Below, piece after piece: positions 30,165-30,450 of a stretch of 30,450 bases of DNA (position 1 is the stretch's first letter; every line of letters begins with the position of its first letter). The notes beneath the pieces were generated by a model. The model ran no database searches, was not told the origin of the DNA, and saw nothing but the letters and a program-made list of their open reading frames with translations. Both the position numbers and the translations under genes were made by a program. The stretch comes from Betaproteobacteria bacterium (GTDB taxonomy: Bacteria > Pseudomonadota > Gammaproteobacteria > Burkholderiales > Burkholderiaceae_C): the NCBI GenBank assembly GCA_009922295.1, contig RFWA01000002.1, forward strand, positions 1-30,450, written 5' to 3'.

Positions 30165-30450
30165 ATGGCAATGACCAGAGTTGACCATTCCGCCACTTTG
30201 GAGGTGGTACTTGATCTGCACTGCGAGGTGGGCGAGGGACCGATCTGGGACAGCGCAACGTCAACGCTTCTTTTCGTAGAGTCATTCGGAGGGACGATCT
30301 ACCGTTTTGACCCAGTGACCAAGCAGCTGCATTCAGTAAAAGTTGGCCAGGAAGTGGGTGTCGCCATTCCACGGCATAGGGGAGGAATTGTCGTGTCATG
30401 CCGGGATGGACTGCTTGCAGTCGATCAAGCCAGTGGTGTAATCGAGCTCC
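30165..30450 (+). CDS. SMP-30/gluconolactonase-like protein, N-terminal part (3' end outside window)
   Basis: A frame open to the right edge encodes the first blade of a six-bladed SMP-30/gluconolactonase beta-propeller: VVLDLHCEVGEGPIWDSATSTLLFVESFGGTIYRFDPVTK, in which the glutamate of GEGPIW is the family metal ligand. Starts at 30165, 30171 or 30135 are possible; none has a strong ribosome site. These enzymes hydrolyse lactones with a divalent metal. It lies about 120 bp after the flavin monooxygenase, and probably opens the lactone made by it, though sugar lactonases are an alternative. Confidence 0.75.
   Translation, partial: MAMTRVDHSATLEVVLDLHCEVGEGPIWDSATSTLLFVESFGGTIYRFDPVTKQLHSVKVGQEVGVAIPRHRGGIVVSCRDGLLAVDQASGVIEL

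Overview
The window looks like a catabolic accessory region from a Gram-negative, GC-rich proteobacterium, most likely a betaproteobacterium of the Burkholderiales. The reasons are several ABC-type solute receptors, a LysR/IclR/TetR mix of regulators, dense acyl-CoA metabolism genes and good purine-rich ribosome binding sites. No rRNA, tRNA, CRISPR array or intact insertion sequence was recognised. The organism assignment is inference, not a database result.

Layout. (1) 1-470: the C-terminal part of a tyrosine recombinase, running in from the left edge. (2) 656-3415, minus: a NitT/TauT-type ABC importer (permease, ATPase, Tat-like signal receptor). (3) 3565-4350, minus: a cupin-domain protein. 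(4) 4561-9074, minus: a complete five-gene Liv/HAAT-type importer, with a divergent LysR regulator at 9174-10133. (5) 10259-10615: a decayed permease remnant. (6) 10637-17538, minus: a six-gene operon of methylmalonate-semialdehyde dehydrogenase, a 3-hydroxyisobutyryl-CoA hydrolase-like protein, 3-hydroxyisobutyrate dehydrogenase, an acyl-CoA ligase, a thiolase-fold protein and its DUF35 partner. (7) 18193-20239, minus: an SDR dehydrogenase and an orphan Liv-type receptor. (8) 20548-26970, plus: two CaiB/BaiF CoA-transferase-like genes, a double-hotdog dehydratase, a DUF2889-like protein, an acyl-CoA ligase and an IclR regulator. (9) 27099-27842, minus: a TetR regulator. (10) 28422-30044, plus: a Baeyer-Villiger-type flavin monooxygenase, followed by the start of an SMP-30/gluconolactonase gene cut by the right edge.

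How the genes may work together. A ketone could be oxidised to a lactone or ester (monooxygenase), hydrolysed (SMP-30 lactonase), activated to CoA thioesters (two ligases, CoA-transferases), then hydrated or dehydrated and cleaved (double-hotdog protein, thiolase-fold/DUF35 pair). A branched C4 product would leave through the distal valine pathway to propionyl-CoA. This is inference; the substrate is unknown and no acyl-CoA dehydrogenase is present.

The most striking non-coding signal is a 46-bp element in three copies with identical internal spacing (3470-3515, 9129-9174, 17761-17806). It lies in front of the NitT/TauT operon, in front of the Liv operon (overlapping the LysR start codon), and upstream of the mmsA operon. 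In the first two it sits exactly the same distance from the start codon. It is the best candidate for the LysR operator, which would join two transporters and the degradation operon into one regulon. A second point is that the thiolase-fold protein lacks both catalytic cysteines and pairs with a DUF35 protein, as in retro-aldolases of steroid side-chain degradation.
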